Shown here: positions 10,807 through 12,623 of the stretch, piece by piece
Layout of the letters: each line of letters starts with the position of its first letter
How positions within the stretch are numbered: the stretch's first letter is position 1
Assembly: GCA_030426875.1 (NCBI GenBank)
Contig: JAUHXI010000021.1
Location: 1 to 12,623, forward strand
Origin: a bacterium
GTDB lineage: Bacteria > Patescibacteriota > Gracilibacteria > UM-FILTER-43-11
DNA length: 12,623 bases
Direction of reading: 5' to 3'
Notes under the pieces: generated by a model
Databases searched by the model: none
Told to the model about the DNA's origin: nothing
What the model saw: the letters and a program-made list of their open reading frames with translations, nothing else
Made by a program: the position numbers and the translations under genes

Positions 10807-12474
10807 GGTGGTGGTGAAGCAGCTGCTACTCCTGTGGATGACATTCCTGATGAGCCTATTCCTGAAGAAAAAATACCAACTGTAGAAGAACTTGAAGCTG
10901 CGAGAGCGGCGGAAAAAGGAGTGGCAATTCAGCAGCCTGATGCAACAAGGTTCGCTGGCGAAAAGGAAGCCCTAGACCATGAAGAAAGAGTCGGAGGAAT
11001 GGTTCAGGCACTTGCTCCAAATGCAACCGTTCCAGGTGTTAGTGGTATTTCGCCGGTTCCTGGATTGCAAAGTCAGCTGAAATGGTATGAAGAAAAAGGC
11101 CAAGAAAAAGGAAATGAAGAAGGCAAAGAAGTCCTGGATCCAGAGAAGATGAAAATTGCCGGTGAAATCATCAATGGTATGGGAGCCAAAACCAAGGTGC
11201 AAATCATGAAGCTCAATGATCCAAATTTTGAAGATGGGAAGGTTGCCAGTATCACTCCCCAGGACCTTCAAAAGGCTATCGAAAGCAATGAGCAGCTGGC
11301 AGGGTTGATGAATCAGCTAGATTTGAAGCCAGGGCAAACAGAGTTCACACCCGAAAATCATGATGAAATTGGCAAGGCATTAGCCCAAACACTCGGTGTT
11401 TCAGAAATAAAAGAAGCGGACGGGAAAGAGATGGCTTCATTGCAAAATGAATTGCCTAAAGAGCTGTTTGAAAAATACGGAGTGGATGGAATGAGGATTT
11501 TATCTAAAACGCATGAAATAAAACAAGTGGATGGAAAAGGCATGATCAAAATGGGGGAAGACTGGAAGGTTATATCTGAGTTGAATGAGGCTGATGTAAC
11601 AAGCGCCATGTTGGATGAGCCCTTAGATCCTAACAGGGACATTGGGGAGCAATTAAAAGAGCGGCTCGACCTAGTGACCAACGCTCAAGTATTAAACGAA
11701 ATCTTAACAGGTAATTTTGAAAAAGAAGGTAAAAAGGGAGGGCGTTTTGGAGAGTATGAAGGGTGGTTTGGGTTTATTATGTATGCATTGGCCAGTTATG
11801 CTAAAAATAAAGACAGTGGTGATTTTTCTTTTGTGGCAGACATAAGCAGAGCCTTTAAAGACATGAAAGAGAAGAAAATCTCACCTGAGGAGGGTCAGGA
11901 GCAAGCGGGGGAGCATTACCTTCAAGTGGCCGAGGGGTTGGCTGAAAAAAATGGCTATGGAGATACAAATGCATTGATGGATCTGTATAAAAAAGCAGAC
12001 CGTTCTGACGATGTTCCCAAAGATGTTGGGTATCCTGATAAAGCCAGAGAAGCCGTTATACAAGTTTTGGGAAGTAAGCTCAGTGCAGTTGATCAAATAC
12101 AGGGCATTGAAGGGAATAAAATTTTATGCTCCATTGGTAGTGACGACTATCAGGTCGTTGTCAGGCCTGGAGCTCTATCAGATCAAGTCACGCTTTATAA
12201 AGTTACAGAGGCAGGGGGAGAAGATGGTGATGCTCGGCTAACAAAGCTGGGAAGTGAAAACGCTGTTGGACTAACTGGTCTCAATGAGGTTTTGGCTCGT
12301 TTAACCGGGAGTGAAGTTGACCCTGTGGGTGTTGGGATTCAAGGTGAGGGTGGTCCAGACGCAGTTGATTCAGCTCCAACAGATGAAGCTGCCGAAGGTA
12401 AGGGTGAGCCTTACGGAGGATCAGATGAGGGAGGAGGAGCTTCTACTGATTCCAGTGGAAGTGATGATCAATAA
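10744..12474 (+). CDS. N-terminally tagged protein B, unknown function (576 aa)
   Basis: This is the largest gene of the block. The first 21 residues equal those of the preceding protein. An acidic Ala/Pro/Glu linker (22-60) follows, then a charged, mostly helical body. Short 'TPxDLQKAI' and 'GEDWKVISELNEADVT' stretches occur, and an aromatic, hydrophobic patch lies at about 334-353 (GRFGEYEGWFGFIMYALASY). A C-terminal unit (432-522) has a helix (AREAVIQVLGSKLSAV), strands (ILCSIG, YQVVVRP, VTLYKVTE) and a helix (LNEVLARLTG). The chain ends in a disordered Gly/Ser/Asp tail (from about 530; GGSDEGGGASTDSSGSDDQ). It has one Cys (462). No enzyme motif or transmembrane helix is certain. I recognise no family. 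It lies 21 nt after the previous gene and 19 nt before the next. Confidence 0.75.
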   Translation: MFIKKEKFRNFEFNRLVFEVGGGGEAAATPVDDIPDEPIPEEKIPTVEELEAARAAEKGVAIQQPDATRFAGEKEALDHEERVGGMVQALAPNATVPGVSGISPVPGLQSQLKWYEEKGQEKGNEEGKEVLDPEKMKIAGEIINGMGAKTKVQIMKLNDPNFEDGKVASITPQDLQKAIESNEQLAGLMNQLDLKPGQTEFTPENHDEIGKALAQTLGVSEIKEADGKEMASLQNELPKELFEKYGVDGMRILSKTHEIKQVDGKGMIKMGEDWKVISELNEADVTSAMLDEPLDPNRDIGEQLKERLDLVTNAQVLNEILTGNFEKEGKKGGRFGEYEGWFGFIMYALASYAKNKDSGDFSFVADISRAFKDMKEKKISPEEGQEQAGEHYLQVAEGLAEKNGYGDTNALMDLYKKADRSDDVPKDVGYPDKAREAVIQVLGSKLSAVDQIQGIEGNKILCSIGSDDYQVVVRPGALSDQVTLYKVTEAGGEDGDARLTKLGSENAVGLTGLNEVLARLTGSEVDPVGVGIQGEGGPDAVDSAPTDEAAEGKGEPYGGSDEGGGASTDSSGSDDQ

Positions 12475-12493
12475 CGTTTATTCAATCATTTAA

Positions 12494-12623
12494 ATGGCCA
12501 AAAGACCCGAAACCATCGGAGGGGAGCCCGTTGATAAAGACACAAGAGGTGCTCTTAAAGAGCTGGGTGATGACATTAGTCATAAGGCTTCAGTCACTGG
12601 GATTGTTTATGATAAAATTGGGG
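12494..12623 (+). CDS. N-terminus of a further operon gene (partial)
   Basis: An ATG 19 nt after the previous stop opens a frame that runs off the right edge after 43 codons: MAKRPETIGGEPVDKDTRGA and onward to ...VTGIVYDKIG. The visible part is soluble and charged and lacks the tag of the two previous proteins. The family is unknown. Spacing and strand place it in the same operon. The leader (ATTCAATCATTTAA) is AT-rich without a Shine-Dalgarno sequence. Confidence 0.65.
   Translation, partial: MAKRPETIGGEPVDKDTRGALKELGDDISHKASVTGIVYDKIG

Noticed and set aside
12311..12493. Plus-strand 60-aa frame overlapping the end of the 576-aa gene.
   Set aside because: A shadow frame; the main frame has normal composition through to its stop and the next gene starts after it.
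1..12623. Alternative code with TGA read as Gly.
   Set aside because: TGA ends several genes exactly where families end (ABC-F, VTT) and no in-frame TGA interrupts conserved domains.

Overview
The window looks like a moderately AT-rich bacterial chromosome segment, most plausibly from the Candidate Phyla Radiation (Patescibacteria). This rests on the lack of Shine-Dalgarno sequences before nearly all starts, very short apparent 5' leaders, a run of acidic proteins of unknown family, and a His-rich membrane-anchored protein of a type I associate with that group. TGA is a genuine stop (it ends the VTT-domain, ABC-F, 129-aa and 66-aa genes), so the TGA=Gly code of Gracilibacteria/Absconditabacteria is excluded. 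Promoters of sigma70 type (TTGACA/TATAAT) argue against Bacteroidetes. The lineage call is an inference.

Left part (1-7440), ordinary and stress genes: the tail of a membrane protein; a VTT-domain (DedA/TVP38-like) membrane protein on the minus strand; divergently, a small lipoprotein; a Fic AMP-transferase with a C-terminal excisionase-like DNA-binding segment, whose near-consensus promoter sits inside two 38-bp palindromic repeats; and an ABC-F ATPase. Next, on the minus strand, comes a copper-type operon: a CsoR repressor with its C-H-C metal ligands, an HMA+MauE fusion membrane protein, and a membrane-anchored His-rich protein. After a 409-bp gap come an MFS transporter, a strong bidirectional terminator, and two very small genes: a 39-aa protein with eight cysteines (metallothionein-like) and a 24-aa Lys/Ala/Pro peptide (histone H1-tail-like).

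Right part (7784-12623), all plus strand: seven genes I cannot assign to a family (129, 66, 89, 287, 259, 576 and at least 43 aa). The last five are closely spaced (2, 59, 21 and 19 nt) and probably form an operon. The 259-aa and 576-aa proteins begin with the same 21 residues, encoded by DNA that is 60/63 identical, and are otherwise very different. This looks like a shared N-terminal tag joined by a low-complexity acidic linker to different bodies. The first intergenic gaps in this part carry a dispersed C/G-rich hairpin repeat.

The best candidates for something undescribed are the tagged-protein operon at 9943-12474, the self-contained Fic autoregulatory module at 1222-2198, the His-rich protein of the copper locus, and the Cys-rich mini-gene at 7213-7332. 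No tRNA, rRNA, CRISPR array or transposase gene was seen.
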